Shown here: positions 43,490 through 56,189 of the stretch, piece after piece
Position numbering within the stretch: the first letter of the stretch is position 1
Layout of the letters: the number at the start of each line of letters is the position of its first letter
Assembly (NCBI GenBank): GCA_950295325.1
Contig: OX485803.1
Location: 3,782,001 to 3,846,000 of the forward strand
Source: Polytrichum commune
Lineage: Eukaryota; Streptophyta; Polytrichopsida; Polytrichales; Polytrichaceae
Direction: 5' to 3'
Length of the DNA: 64,000 nt
Made by a program: the position numbers and the translations under genes
Notes under the pieces: generated by a model
Seen by the model: only the letters and a program-made list of their open reading frames with translations
Told to the model about the DNA's origin: nothing
Database searches by the model: none

Positions 43490-44580
43490 TAGTTGAAGCT
43501 ATATTAGGTTATGGGGAGCTGACTACACTGGCCAATACTAACACCATCCGTTGGCACCTCCGACTGTAACAATGTGAAAAGTGGTGGACCAACAAACATC
43601 TATTCCCCAACATAATCCCCAACAATTTCACGGGCTGGAACTGAACGGAAACGCTGGCGTGATCGGGGCATGAGAGCTCTATCCAACTTGGATAATGGTG
43701 CACTTTAGTACTGCAATGCCATATGCAGTTTGTTTTGCAGACACATTGGTAGGTGGGAGACCACTGGTGTCTGGAGCCTCTGAAACCCTGGACCCAAAAT
43801 GGGTACTAATCCCATCACGTGGAATCTTCACCGAACCAAGACTCCCAAGTTGGGTATGTTGCTGCAGCACAAGCCTCAAGACCACAGCAACAACGTATAT
43901 GATGCTATTATTTAGTAGAAATTGTGTGAATAATAGAGTTATCTGTCGAGCCCTTCAAAGAGGGACGTACCCGTAGCTTTCAATCCTTCCTTTGCAAAAA
44001 ACTTTCTATCAAGAGCTACACTAATTTTACATAACATTATTCAGATCCATAACAATGTTTTGTGGGGTTGTCAATGTTTCACAGAAGATTCTCATGTTTG
44101 GATTAAACTATTTGAAAATATTATGTGGAATATTGTCAGTCCCATAGAACATTGTTATGGATAGTTGAATGATGTTGCAGAGACACTATGTAGCCATCCG
44201 TGTAGCTTGTAATATTGTCCATTCATATACCTTGAGCGTTCAACATAATCATATCCGTGAGAATCAAGCTTTGGAGATGCATATTAAGCCTCGTGTGAGT
44301 GTAATTTTGGATTGAATACGAATGGCTGAGGTTGATAAGACCATGATTAGTAAGCAGACGAGGACATGTTGTTGAGGAATGGTATGTTATATGAGGGACA
44401 AGCATAAATAAATATATAAATATATAAATATATATATCTCATGATTTACTTTGAGTGATCTTAGAGTTATTTGTAAAGTCTTGTAATCAAACTCCTGTTG
44501 AGTTGGCTAAAACGTGGATTTGATTGCTTATGTACAAAATCACTTCAATTTTTGTATGTTTAAATTATCATATTTAAAGA
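43490..44580. other. No recognisable gene; short shared repeat
   Basis: The block 43950-44012 (tcaaagagggacgtac ... gcaaaaaactttctatcaag) resembles 47448-47508, so it is a dispersed repeat. An (AAATAT)n-like run lies at 44405-44438. No gene. Confidence 0.5.
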
Positions 44581-45163
44581 GTGGACACGGTTTACACCAT
44601 GAATTGTGAAATCGGACCATGGAAGATGGCCTTTTTTCATGGTATGACTTGATGGTCCAACATCCATGGTCTGATTTCTTTAAAAAAATCAATTTACAAA
44701 GCCTTTGGGCCCCTCACTAGGTGTAAACCGAATGTGGGCCAAGAGGAATGACCATGCACCAAAAGTGAATGTGTTGAATTTTTTTTAAATATGTCCAAAA
44801 AGGGAAATTTTGAAAAGAAAAAAATCAAGTTTGACCAATCTCTTGTCTTCTCTTATCTTCATCTTCTCTTCCCCAAAAAAAAATCATTAAAAATTTATTA
44901 TAACATCATTTCTTTGCCATGAGCCCTTGCCTTTTTCTATGAGAGTACCTCTTTTGCCTATTCCACCGCAAAACCCGTTGGACCATGTCAGTGGATAATG
45001 TAGGCCTTAGAATATGTGTTTTGGGGACCTCAGACCCCATGGTCATTTTGTCATTTTTTTCATCGGTGTCAACTGAAGTGGTCCTGGGATGAGTTCAACA
45101 ACCAATCATAGATTTTATAGGGCCTTGGAACGACTTCATGGCCCATGGTGTAAACAACCCCTC
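44581..45163. mobile_element. Harbinger-derived MITE
   Basis: The ends CGGTTTACACCATGAATTGT and CATGGTGTAAACAACCCC are inverted repeats of the element B type. The interior joins the right-end and left-end subterminal blocks of element B in inverted order, as in an internal-deletion derivative. It has no coding capacity. The target duplication is not clear. Confidence 0.72.
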
Positions 45164-46950
45164 GGTACACTATGGTAAATTTGGTTAGTATACCATGCCT
45201 TTCTTGGGGTTGATAGAATGATTCAACACATACATGATCAACATAGGCTTGTCGTGCGCTTGCAATAAAATCCAAGTTGTTGATATTCTTATTTGGTGGT
45301 TGGATCAAGTTGGGATTTATTGTCATCATGTTAGCAATTGCAATTCACAAAGATGGTCAATGTCTAAGTTCTAGATGCAACAATCATAAGTGATCATAAT
45401 GGAGTTTTTCTTATTTGTTGAGTGACCACGTAAGTCTTCCAAAATTTTAGTTTTGTTGACTATTTGACTTAGAATGGATAACATCTTCAAGCATGCAATC
45501 CAATGTCATTGTAACATGGATCCTATTGGTGTCTATGCATAAATACTAGATTGCCATATACTACTAGATTGCCATGTTGCACTGCGAACTTGTGGGATGC
45601 GCTCATTGTTAAAAGTATGAACCCACGCGAGTGCACAAAAGGGGTATTGATTATGCTAGGGGTTAAAAAACATACGTAAGGTATGGATACTATTTATCTT
45701 AGCTTCATAAATATACTAGGCATATTATTCATATAATCCTAGTTGTATTTCTACCTTTAGGCCCATAGTCAATCATAATGGAGTGGAAAATTTACAAAAG
45801 GTCCAAATGAATATTTTATCCAATATGTGAACCATACTCATCCATGAAATTTAAGGTTTAGGACAAGAGGGGGAAGACCGCTCTTTGGAAACCCTATAGG
45901 TTTCTCATTGTGGAGCTTGCAGGTGGAGTGAGGGTGGAGCTCATAGGTGGTTTTCTTTTCTTCTGTTTGTGGTTGCTTCTTGTTCCAGCAATGAGATCGT
46001 TGTTGCATACTGTGGTGTTTTGGGGCCTTTGTAGCATCAACGTTTGGATGTCGGTTTATGATGGCCATCTTCATCTTCAACGTCAACAGTTTTTGGCCAT
46101 TGTCTTACCTCTGCGTTTACATTATTTGTTACATTGCATTTTGGTTCAACCGAGTGGGTTGGTGTTTTTCAGTGATGGCCATCACCTATAGTTGTTCATA
46201 TTGAATACAAAAGCGGGATCAATATATGTCTTGTTGGGTCACCAACTCCTACAATCCCTAATCTTATTATTTAGGTATGACTCACGTTGTGCAAGGATAG
46301 GCTCACTAGAATTAAGTATGGTATTTGTATGTCAAACCCAAAGTTTGACTATCTAGAGTTGGGGATAATGATGATTAATGAAATTGGGATGTGATTGTGC
46401 GGTAATATTTGTTTCTCAAGGAATAGTTGAAGGAGTCAAGAAAAGAGGGGAAAACAATTAGCCAAAACATTAACCACCAAAACTTGGTATTTGGGAAGGG
46501 TCTACACAATTGGTAGTAGGTGAATTGACCATCAACAACCAATTGACCTCTTGGACTGGCCTTTTGATATGGAAATAGGGTTATGTTGGAATCAAAATAA
46601 GATTAGGTCAATGTGGACCTATGATTTGATGGACCAGTTAATGGTAGACTTAGAAACCATCGTTGCATTAACTACAATGACTTATATTATAGAAACAAAT
46701 TTGTATGAACTACATCCAATGGATAAATGAGTGTAAGTGATTTCATCAATGACAAGTGAATATGTCTTGCTAAGAGTATTTTAGCCATATTTTTGACATA
46801 ATATTTTTGGAGTATACATATGGGGTCTCAAACAATTTATTTATTTTAAACTTGTGTATGTATTTGAAGGGATTTTCTAGCTATATATTTGTATGTATAT
46901 CATTTTATGAGGGAGAAATCTTGTATATTAGGGGCATCAATCTCATGGTC
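45164..46950. other. No recognisable gene
   Basis: AT-rich. ORFs at 45838-46191 on both strands are shadows of each other with no family resemblance. Confidence 0.4.
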
Positions 46951-46979
46951 ATGCAAGCATGTGGATCCTGGGTCTAACG

Positions 46980-47290
46980 ATGAGTGCACCCCCTGAGATT
47001 GTGAACTATAGAGTTGCAATTGAAATTGGAGGGTGGTCGACTATTCCTATCTCTAGATATAATAGACTATGCCACTTTTGGTCTTACAGTGCAATTGAAA
47101 ACGAGGCACACTTTGTACTAGAGTGTCCCCTAATTAACCCCATTGGAGATAAATATCCCATCAATATTTGAGAATGTAGTATTAGGGACCCTCAAGTCTT
47201 TTTTTCAAGTGGATCATCAACTTGACATTGGTCTCTATCTCATGGAGGCTACCGCACTCCACAACTCTAGGAAATTAGCCGGTTTGACAC
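46980..47290 (+). pseudogene. LINE ORF2 3' remnant
   Basis: The plus-strand reading NYRVAIEIGGW, IPISRYNRLCHF and ENEAHFVLECPLI matches the zinc-knuckle-like region after the RT of many LINE ORF2 proteins (IE.GRW.NIP...R.C.FC, DE.HFLLECP). In another frame, LKSFFQVDHQLDIGLYLMEA and LHNSRKLAGLTPS follow from about 47196, so a frameshift separates them. The second Cys-x-Cys position is lost (HFWS). No upstream RT is visible, consistent with 5' truncation. Confidence 0.55.
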
Positions 47291-47531
47291 CATCATGATG
47301 TACTTTCAGTCCCATTAGTCTTTTGGCTTCCCATACTATAAAATCAATTTCATTTCATTCATTCTATTTCAAGTGAAAATGTCACCAACTCACCGAGGCT
47401 TGAAGCCTTGGAAGATGATTATAGGTATTAGACTTATCCGTAAAGTTCCTCAAAGAGGGACATAACTGTGGGTTTGATCCTTCTTTGAGAAAACTTTCTA
47501 TTAAGAGCTCATTAGCTCATTGGGTATTATA

Positions 47532-47566
47532 TTGAGGATATAATACATATTATATCCTCAATACAA
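47532..47566. repeat. Perfect palindrome
   Basis: TATTGAGGATATAAT and ATTATATCCTCAATA are perfect 15-bp arms around a short spacer. Similar words (gataatacgac, tattatcgagaatacgac) recur at 48875-48920, so this may be one end of a degraded element. Confidence 0.65.
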
Positions 47567-47599
47567 TACGACACCTTGATTATATGACGCATTTTCCGT

Positions 47600-48978
47600 T
47601 GACAAAAATCTAGTGTTAATTACTCCCATATTACAACTACAACGCTTGTAATACAACAATTTTTGGCCCAATTTGTCATATAATAGTGGTAAATCATGTG
47701 CATGTGTGGTGGGACTCACACCAAGGAGTTGCCTTGGGATTGAGGAGTTGCTCCAAGTACAAAATTAATTGGAAGAAGAACATGAAGCATGATCATTAGT
47801 GGGTGAGTTTAACTTAACTCAAGTTATTTGATTTAAACCTTGGTTTTAGAACATATGTTGCACTTTTGAATCTTTGGGATTGGATGGAGGTTAGAGAAAA
47901 ATTAAAGAAGATTCACATAACCTTAAGTAGTAGCTACAAGTTTCATATGAGTTTTGATTGAAGGTTTGGTGGATGTTGGGTGGAGGTGGCTTACTTAGAC
48001 TAATTTGGTAGGTGAGGGTTTGTGAAGGTGATTGAAGTGTAGAGGTTTTGTTGATTAGGAAGCGTGTTGGTGGGGTTTAGGGATTTCATTCATGTGTATT
48101 GGAAGAGTCTAGTGGGGGTGTTGGATTCTTGGTAACATATGAGGTGAGGACAATTTTAGGTTGGAGTTTTGGTGGTGAGGTGATGTTTGATATTTAAAGA
48201 AAATTGAGTTGGGTTAGGGGGTTCGGTATAAGGATTGGGCTTCTCTCCTCTCCACATTAGGTTTAGATTCAGACTTAGGATAGGGGAGTGTTAATTGTCG
48301 ATGGTTTAGATGATTGGGTAATAATCTCTTGAATCTTCCGATTGATTGATGGATTGCAATTGTTGATATCGTTTTTGCAGCGTAGGTTCAATCTCATATG
48401 ATGTGATAGGAGGGATGCATTGAAGGCATGGATGAGTTGGTGGATTTGGCATGGGGTAGAGAAGTTCATTTGGGTTTAGATTTGAATGAACAACCAATGG
48501 AGGAGAATAATATGGGTGGCTAGCCAACACCAATAGTCAAGCTTCCTCAAGCCTATGAATATTATTATCAAACTTTGTAGTGGAGCATTCTCCATAGTTT
48601 TGGGTTGAATATGCAACCTTTTAGGAATGAATTAAAGAAGATGTCAATTTCCAACATCAACAAACATCATTCGAAGACAATAGCTTCTTACTTTGTATTG
48701 CGGTACATGGTGAAGACATCATCATGGGACTATGTAGTTTTTAAACTCCATATTGTGTGGTGTTGTGAGCACATTTCTTCAATTTCAATTATTCTTTCAT
48801 ACCTTTGCATCTTCATTATGTATACATAATGACATTTCACATCAAAATAGAACAATTTTCTTGAATTATCTTGATAATACGACCTTTGAGGCCAAAATGT
48901 CATATTATCGAGAATACGACACTTTCTTGCACGACCAAACGTGTCACATTAGAGAAGAATCACTATAGCCTGACACCA
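47600..48978. other. No recognisable gene
   Basis: AT-rich sequence with scattered short ORFs. Nothing recognised. Confidence 0.4.
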
Positions 48979-48981
48979 CTC

Positions 48982-49240
48982 TAAGGGTTGGTTTACACCA
49001 TCGACCAAGAAGTTGTCCCAGGGCACTAATTGAATGCTGAACTCATCGTGGGACCACTTTGGTTTACACCAAGGAAAAAAATGGCAGAGTGACCATGAAG
49101 GTCGAGGTCCCCAAAAGACATATTTAAAGGCCTAATAAATACACTGCCATGGTCCAACGGATTTTGCGGTGAGAGAGACAAGAGAGGTAGTCTAGTAGGA
49201 AAAGGCCCTCATTGTGCATGACTATTTAAGCATAAAATAA
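48982..49240. mobile_element. Harbinger MITE fragment (left end only)
   Basis: GGGTTGGTTTACACCATCG followed by aagaagttgtcccaggg and the ggtccccaaaagacatattt block matches the left subterminal part of element B (38784-39010). The right end is missing. Confidence 0.65.
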
Positions 49241-52069
49241 CTTGAATGACTTTGTGTTTATTGGCTCTATCTGTAGGACAGAGACTATGCATCAACTTCT
49301 TCGTTTCAAGAGCAAATTTCCTAACCACTTTGTGTTCACACTTGGACGTTACTTGTTCTTGTTATTTTTGGTCCACTTTATGTAATGTGGATATTAACTA
49401 TAGATTTTATATATGTATATACAAGTGCTCCCTAAAATGCATTGAAAGAAATCTAGTTAACTATAGTTATTTTGGCAATTCTTGATTATTTATTTTAAAA
49501 TTTTCGGGTGATAAATGAGTAGCTTCAATCCTTATCCTGTATTTGAGAAGAAGGTGCACAAAATCCAAGAAAGGTTTGGTATAGTGAATAGCCATGGATT
49601 GGCATGAGCAAAGTAATCAGCTACAATTATAATCTTTCATAGCAAAGGACAGAGCCTCACGGTTCTACCGTTTTCTTGTTCTCATGAACTCAACGTTTGG
49701 GACTAAACCCATGGTTTCGTCTACTATACTTTACGAATACATGTGTTTTGATTCACGAAACGGAACAATCTGGCGGGGGTTTCCACTCAACCTCAAAGAG
49801 CTACCCCAGTGGGCTAGATTTCCATAATTGCAAGTCCAGAGTACTGCGGCACCGGGCCTCTTGGATACGATGATAAAGAGATTTAGAGATGCAAGTGGCC
49901 TCCTAGCATGGAAGTAAAGGAATAAAGAAGCCGGACACACGTGGCCCTCCTGCTGTACATGCTCGAAGAATCTAAGGACTACTGCCCGACCTTACCCTAT
50001 CCTGCCCGGCCCCATCCTGTTGGTGACTCATTATCCGAGTCTTCAAGAAATAATGAACATTTCAACAGCCATGCAGGCCTAGCATTTCAAATGACGTTGT
50101 AAACTACATGGAAAAATCGCATTTAGTGTGTGGTACTAATTTCCAAAACATGCATTACTATGTCAAATGTCAAAATTAGTGAGGGCTGAAATTTTTAATA
50201 GTGACACTAAAGCCATGACTACACGCTCGTTTACCATACATCAGGTTAGGAACATTAGTGTAAGCTCTAAGACGCTTTTGAAGTTTGAGGTCGCAACTTT
50301 GAGAAGCATTCTCAAATCTCGATGGTGCAGTAGCAACAACAACTTCATGCGTTGTAAAATGGTATGATAGTGTTGCGAAAGAACCAGTGAGTGAGAGAAC
50401 CAAATGCGCACCAAGCGATGAGACCCTAGATCTTTTAGTGGCATTAAATTCATATTATGAAGAAATTATATGACCTTCACTAATTTCACACACACACTAT
50501 TAGCTAACCCTCACTAAATGGGATAATCGGTGTGGTGAACAAGGTAAGTTAGACTAACATGATGCTTAAAAGCCTTCATAGCTCATTATGTCGGCCTATG
50601 CTTGATTTGAGATTTGTACTAGGACGTGTCTCTTTAGGTCCTTCCCAACCCTCATTTTTTGTTTTTTTGAGAAAGTAGTAGGTTGGCTACATGATGAGTT
50701 TAGAAGTAGCCAAGGTGGCGAGTTTCTTGCAAGCTTGAGATTTTTGTTGGAATTTAGGGTAGGGTGGCTACATTTAGATGAAGTAAAGGAAGGATTTGGC
50801 GATTGCACTAAACCTATGTGTCAATTTGGGTGGCGACTTCTAATTCTACATGGAAAATATTCAAGGCTACATTTATGCTTTGATAAGGTGAACAATGGCC
50901 CCACATTTAAATTAGTAAGCAAATAAGTGGCCCACACACACCACAAATTTTTATTTGAACTCTATAGGTGGCCGCACACACCACAAACTAAGGGGGAAGT
51001 TGGCTACGTATTGATATTGACATTGAATTTGGCTACATAAAAGAAATTGCACTTAAGCCCTTTCAACATCTAGAGGCTTCCAAGTTCAACTACTTTACAG
51101 ATGTATGAGAGCATCAACATGCACATATCATACATTTCAAGCACTTAGCAACATCTTAGGCCACCAACCCTTTAAAACATCAATGTGCACCTAGACTGAA
51201 CCAATTTGCACACATGAATCATACACTTGAAGTACCTAGTACAATTGTACACCCGATAAGATTGGACCTTTCCTCTTAAGTAAGAGAATACACCCGAAAT
51301 GAACATCATTGCTTAAAAGGACCACTCGTATAATCAAACATACAAGCATAAATAGGTAGGAGGGATGTTGGCTTTGTATTAACATAACTACATCAAAAGG
51401 TGATATTGTGGTTCCAAAATATTATACTACAAGTAGGTATGAAATTCTCCTACTATTCAAATTTAACTCTCAATTCCACATTGGAGGAATTCCACTCCTC
51501 TTTCCATGAATGAAAAACCTCATCATAAGGGGATCCAACAAGGTTGAGTTGTCTTTGGGAGTATATACCCACTACAAGCCCCAAATGAGAATCTCTGCAA
51601 TCCATCTTCAAGCATCACCAATGTGCTTCACTCTAAAACTTGAATTTCAATCCCGAAATTCTTAAACTCCACTACAATTAGAAGGCGACATCATTAATCG
51701 GCACTACATGACCAAAGAGGCTACAAGGTATAAGTTAAGAGAGTAAGAAGTTGGTGCCCAAAAGGGTGAAGAATGAAAGAGAAAGCGGTGACACCACTCA
51801 CCCCCACTCAACTAAACCCTATGCGAAGCAACCCTTGGATGGGAAGATGGGCTTCATTCACAATTCTTAATGAAGCTCATTGGCTACTCTCATTAATGGA
51901 GTTTAGTGGCAGGTCCCAATTTTTAAGCGACTCCACTCAACCCATAAGAAGCTAGTTGGCACCACCTCTTACCCACAAAGAGTGGAGGGTGGCACATTAC
52001 AAGCCAAAAATCCTTTTTTTTTAAAACATGTATGTGGAAGTCAATTCACTTCACCAAAACAAAGTAGCT
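49241..52069. other. No recognisable gene
   Basis: AT-rich. ORFs of 60-80 codons do not resemble known proteins. No transposon ends seen. Confidence 0.4.
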
Positions 52070-52260
52070 ACTACACTAAATACAATATTTAGTGTCACCA
52101 ATTCTAAATTGTCTCGCTCAATACTGATTGTTAACCAGGGTATAGTGTCACCAACACTAAATGTTAACCCAACATTATTTGTCATTCCTTTTATTTTAAA
52201 TTTTTTTTGGGGGGGATTATAGATTCACAGCGTTGCCATTATTGTCACTTACCAAGTGAT
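52070..52260. mobile_element. Partial palindromic-end MITE
   Basis: TACACTAAATACAATATTTA then GTGTCACC resembles the left end of the MITE at 6823-7018. The right end is not clear. Confidence 0.5.
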
Positions 52261-52274
52261 TTTCCATCCAAATT

Positions 52275-52460
52275 TCAATCATCCATGACAATATATTCAT
52301 CACAAGCTGCTGACAAGAGAAGGTAGGGTTGTGGATGATGGATGAACTCATCCATGAGAATATTTGTTCACTTATTCATAAGAGATGTCATCCGAAAAGT
52401 TACCATAGTGATATTAAATACCATATGACACGAAATATCACATTTATTATTATTAGTGTA
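52275..52460. repeat. Dispersed repeat, partner of 5690-5850
   Basis: Shares the blocks atatttgttcac, gtcatccgaaaagttaccat and accatatgacacgaaatatc with 5690-5850 in direct orientation. Confidence 0.6.
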
Positions 52461-52759
52461 GTATGTAGCCGGGGGAAAAAGGGCTGGTCCTTCCTATTCA
52501 CATTCTCATCCCAGTTTGAGAATGAGATGGATGTAAAGTCAACGAAACCTATGACTTGTCATTAAATGTACATCAATTACTGGGTTGGTCAGTAGCCTGA
52601 TATTGCAAATAGTATGAAGGCAGTGTGTAGCTACAATGACTGGTATGTTAGCATCATCAAGTGCCTATACATATTTTCAAAACCATGACAATGCCAGAGT
52701 TCTCCCAAAGATTCGGGTTCATGCAGGCTCCAGGCTATCAGTTTGGAAATTGAGTTAAG

Positions 52760-53110
52760 GGTCACTTCACACACGAGCCAAGAGCCGTGACCATGAGATT
52801 GTGAGAGCCCAAAAGAAAGTGTCCAAAGGCTGTCCCAAGACCCGTTCAAAATCATGTAAAGTGGTCACCGACCCTCGAGTGTAGTGTGAAGTCATATTTG
52901 ACTGGGCCCTCAACCAAATGCTATTTCAATGAGTTTCTATTCATGCGGGTCCTCACACATGATAAAATAAAATAAATCAACGGTTGTGAGCGTTCAGAGT
53001 GCCATGGTCTTCCGGTTTTGTGTTAGGCTTACCTCCAAGAGATGGCTTTTGAAAATAATCCAAGTGACTAGGAAACATGATCCGTTCGATGCCATGTAGG
53101 AATCCATGTA
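52760..53110. repeat. Dispersed repeat, inverted partner of 1-340
   Basis: Diverged reverse complement of 1-340 along its whole length. The following sequence to about 53290 repeats the gtgtagtgtgag/tggtcacgg words, so the full unit is longer. Confidence 0.7.
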
Positions 53111-53289
53111 GAGTTTACATCCATCTTGCATTCACATACTTTGTTGGTCCCTTAAGTGTAGTGTGAGGCGAACTTGGACCGGCTTTGCCTTCTCTCCCAG
53201 TGAGAGTGCTTGAAGTGTAATGGTCACGGGCTCTCAGTCTCATGCGTGAAGTGGCCCTAAGCTTGTATGCTGCCAAGTAGAGGGGTTAC

Positions 53290-54010
53290 AATTCAACCTG
53301 CGAGCTTCAGGCTACAGACCATGGTCACCAATTTGGAACGCTACCAACATATGTGACTTGGAACATTGGTCACTCATAGTGTAGCCACACATGGGAGTCC
53401 AGCTACTAGGCAGGTTGGATGGCCCCATCTCGGGGGGGCACCAACCAGGCCTCAGCTGGACGGGCCGGTGTGGCTAGCATATCAACCAAACGTGGTAAAT
53501 GGAACTGATTGAAGTGTGCCAAGTCTGGAAATACATTGGGACTGCACTTGCACAGCATGCAGTAGAATATTAACCCAAACAGTTGTTGCACAAGAAGCAA
53601 TGTTTCTGATTAAATCTTGATTGAATGTAGCCTACCCAGTAAGGGTCATTCCAAGGTATTGACCAGGTCTAAGAATGAACAAACTCATGGTTATAATCTT
53701 CGGCCACCGAGACATGCCCGGGAACCACAATTGTGTAAGTGGTCCACGCAACCTACAACCATCAACTACTGGGACTTGGCAATTGATAGGGGGAAGAAGA
53801 ATAGAACTAGACATAGTACGTGTGGTGCTCATAGTGTATGTTTGCTATCGTCCATCAATGAAATCGTGACTTAATGGAATCAATGAGGATCGACATGGGT
53901 TTACATCACCCTCTTTTCATTCCACACAAGTAAAATGTACCCAGGTGTGGTCACGTAGGTGACCCAAATGAACCCACTTCCATTCCCAACTACGAGTAGC
54001 GCATTCCACA
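53290..54010. other. No recognisable gene
   Basis: One plus-strand frame at 53617-53874 contains HGYNLRPPRHAR, faintly like the chromodomain-side linkers of some Gypsy polyproteins, but nothing else supports that. Confidence 0.3.
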
Positions 54011-54019
54011 CTATTTCCC

Positions 54020-54746
54020 CCAGGTGTGGACTCTTCATTGGAAATTTAAATGATGTGTGTGAGTCACTATGAAATTAAACCTCCTATATACAAGAAGCTT
54101 ATAGAGAAGAAATAAATGTATACGTACTAACGGCATCCTAGAACATGGACTTATGTGTTTATACTAAGTTAATAGCCTAATGTGATAAATGCCTCCACTA
54201 CATATATTAAATCTAAATCATGAATTGAGTAGACCTTTGTTACACATGAAAATCCACTTTCACTTTCCAATGAGAAAGCTATTGAACAATTTTTCATCCA
54301 TGGTATGTAAGTCAACAATCGCATCAAACAAGCAAAGACAAGAACATAATAATTTTTACCACAATTCAAAGATCAAAACTCAAAGGAGCCCATGAGCGCT
54401 TCAAGAGCCTCAATTTGGAAAGAAAACCTAGAACCCAAATGCAAATCTTAACAAGAATGGACATGGTAGTCATTGAGGACTACTATCATATGACAACAAT
54501 GGTGCTGGCGTGAAATGGATGAAACTAACACATATGTTATTAACTTTCTCTCTAAACCTTAGACCTCCCTATTGTACATTTACCTTTACTTCAATATTTT
54601 TAATAGCCTTCTCAAATGTACACACTAGAGAAAAATAATACATCTCCCTTCTGCTTACTATGTAAGTTAATGCCTCAAGTAATACCTCTTCTTACACTTA
54701 AATTTAAAATTTAATTTGTGTGTGCTATGAAGAGTCCACCCCCGGG
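54020..54746. mobile_element. MULE-type non-autonomous element with 9-bp duplication
   Basis: This 727-bp element has the ends CCAGGTGTGGACTCTTCATT and ATGAAGAGTCCACCCCCGGG as inverted repeats and an exact 9-bp duplication CTATTTCCC (54011-54019 and 54747-54755). Its interior matches 61684-62381. It has no coding capacity. Confidence 0.85.
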
Positions 54747-54759
54747 CTATTTCCCTACA

Positions 54760-56110
54760 ACTACATGCATTGTTCTTTGTGAACCACACCTACACCGTCC
54801 ATCGTGGTATCCTTTCATACACACAAATTTGAACAACCGAGCCATAGCTTAATATAGATTTTTCTTTGCCACATCTTTAAATTCATGATATGAGGCCATA
54901 TTGGATTCTTTGGCTGACTAGTCTTTGTCCCAAACCATTCTTGGCCGCATGGCTCGTGGCACTATGAGTGCATTTGCCATCCCAATTCCTAGCATGTACC
55001 ACTTCCCTAGTGTGGAATTGTCTAAGGTGACATTCACCCCTGCATACGCATGTTGAGTGTTCAAGATTGAAGCCCTCATATGCGTTTCATTTTGAAAGGC
55101 TTTCAAATTTCAGCCTTTCAGTTGAAGGGTTGGTTCAAATCCAAGACGTCAATCCAAGAATATAGAAATGAAATACTCGTATTAAACTTATGCATAAATT
55201 ATGTGGTACATGGTTCCAACATAATGTGAAGAATTAAGAATCAACCATCTAACTTCACTTCTTGTAGTGACAATGCCCTATGCTTGTTGGTTCTTGTGGT
55301 GGTTTTTCAAGATTCAAAAATGCCATTCCAATCCATGAATTCAACCCAAACCTAGTTTGACTAACCCTCATTTAAGCATCTAGTGTGTCAAGGTTGAGTC
55401 CGGTTCTCCTTTCGTACTTAACCTAATTTTGATTCAAAAAACCCACTCAAAGAACTAGATTCAAGAGCTCAATAAACATCTAGATATTGTGGGAAATGTA
55501 CTAGCTAATAATATCAACGTAACCAACCCTCAACCCATCATCAGAAAACAACCAAACTGGTACATCCCTATGATTTAGAAGTTCCATAGTGCACTTACCT
55601 TTTTGGAGGTAAGACCAATAGTGGTGAGCTCACTTACCTTACTTTTGAAGGCAATTAGAGACATTTACAAGTCAACAAGTAACACCAACGGCAATTGTTC
55701 AAGCTACAATCGTTGATTTGGAGAATTGAAGGAACACCTTAGGAGATGAATTGTTGAACAAGTACGCAAAGTGCTCAAATCAACTCTATCTGCCACTTTC
55801 TTGTATAGAATGTATACTAGCATTGTTAACACAATCGAAAGGATGGGTTGTTTGTAAACTCGTTTTTAATCTACAGTCGCAAAGCCATATCCACATTAAC
55901 ACTCTTAAAGACAAAATGAACTCAAGTGATAGATGTTGTGGTCGCTTAATATGCTTAATTGAAACATCGCTAAATCTATCGAAAGAAAATCTATACATCT
56001 ATAAATTCATTCATTCAATTTAGCTTCATTACGGAATCGAAGGGCATTGACGACTTCAATTTGGATCACTATGTAAAACGGTGGCTTTGAGCAACTATCA
56101 TGACCTACCA
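54760..56110. other. No recognisable gene
   Basis: AT-rich. No family resemblance in short ORFs on either strand. Confidence 0.4.
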
Positions 56111-56113
56111 TGT

Positions 56114-56185
56114 GTCATTATAGTATAGTGGTAAGTATTCTTGTCTGTCACACGGGTGACCCGGGTTTGATCCCCGGCAGCGGCA
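56114..56185 (+). tRNA. tRNA-Asp (GTC), probably degenerate
   Basis: The 72-nt sequence matches the plant tRNA-Asp pattern. The D-arm A-box-like tagtatagtggtaag, the anticodon loop CTGTCAC with anticodon GTC, a T-arm CCGGG-TTTGATC-CCCGG with a perfect stem, and the discriminator position are all present. The anticodon stem pairs with two wobble pairs. The acceptor stem has A4-C69 and A7-C66 mismatches plus wobbles, so it is likely a decayed copy or pseudogene. A 36-bp block (gaagggcat.ga.gacttcaat) is found on both sides at 56038 and 56376. Confidence 0.8.
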
Positions 56186-56189
56186 TCAT

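Noticed and set aside
53617..53874. Gypsy polyprotein fragment (YNLRP motif)
   Set aside because: A single short motif without integrase, chromodomain or LTRs is too little.
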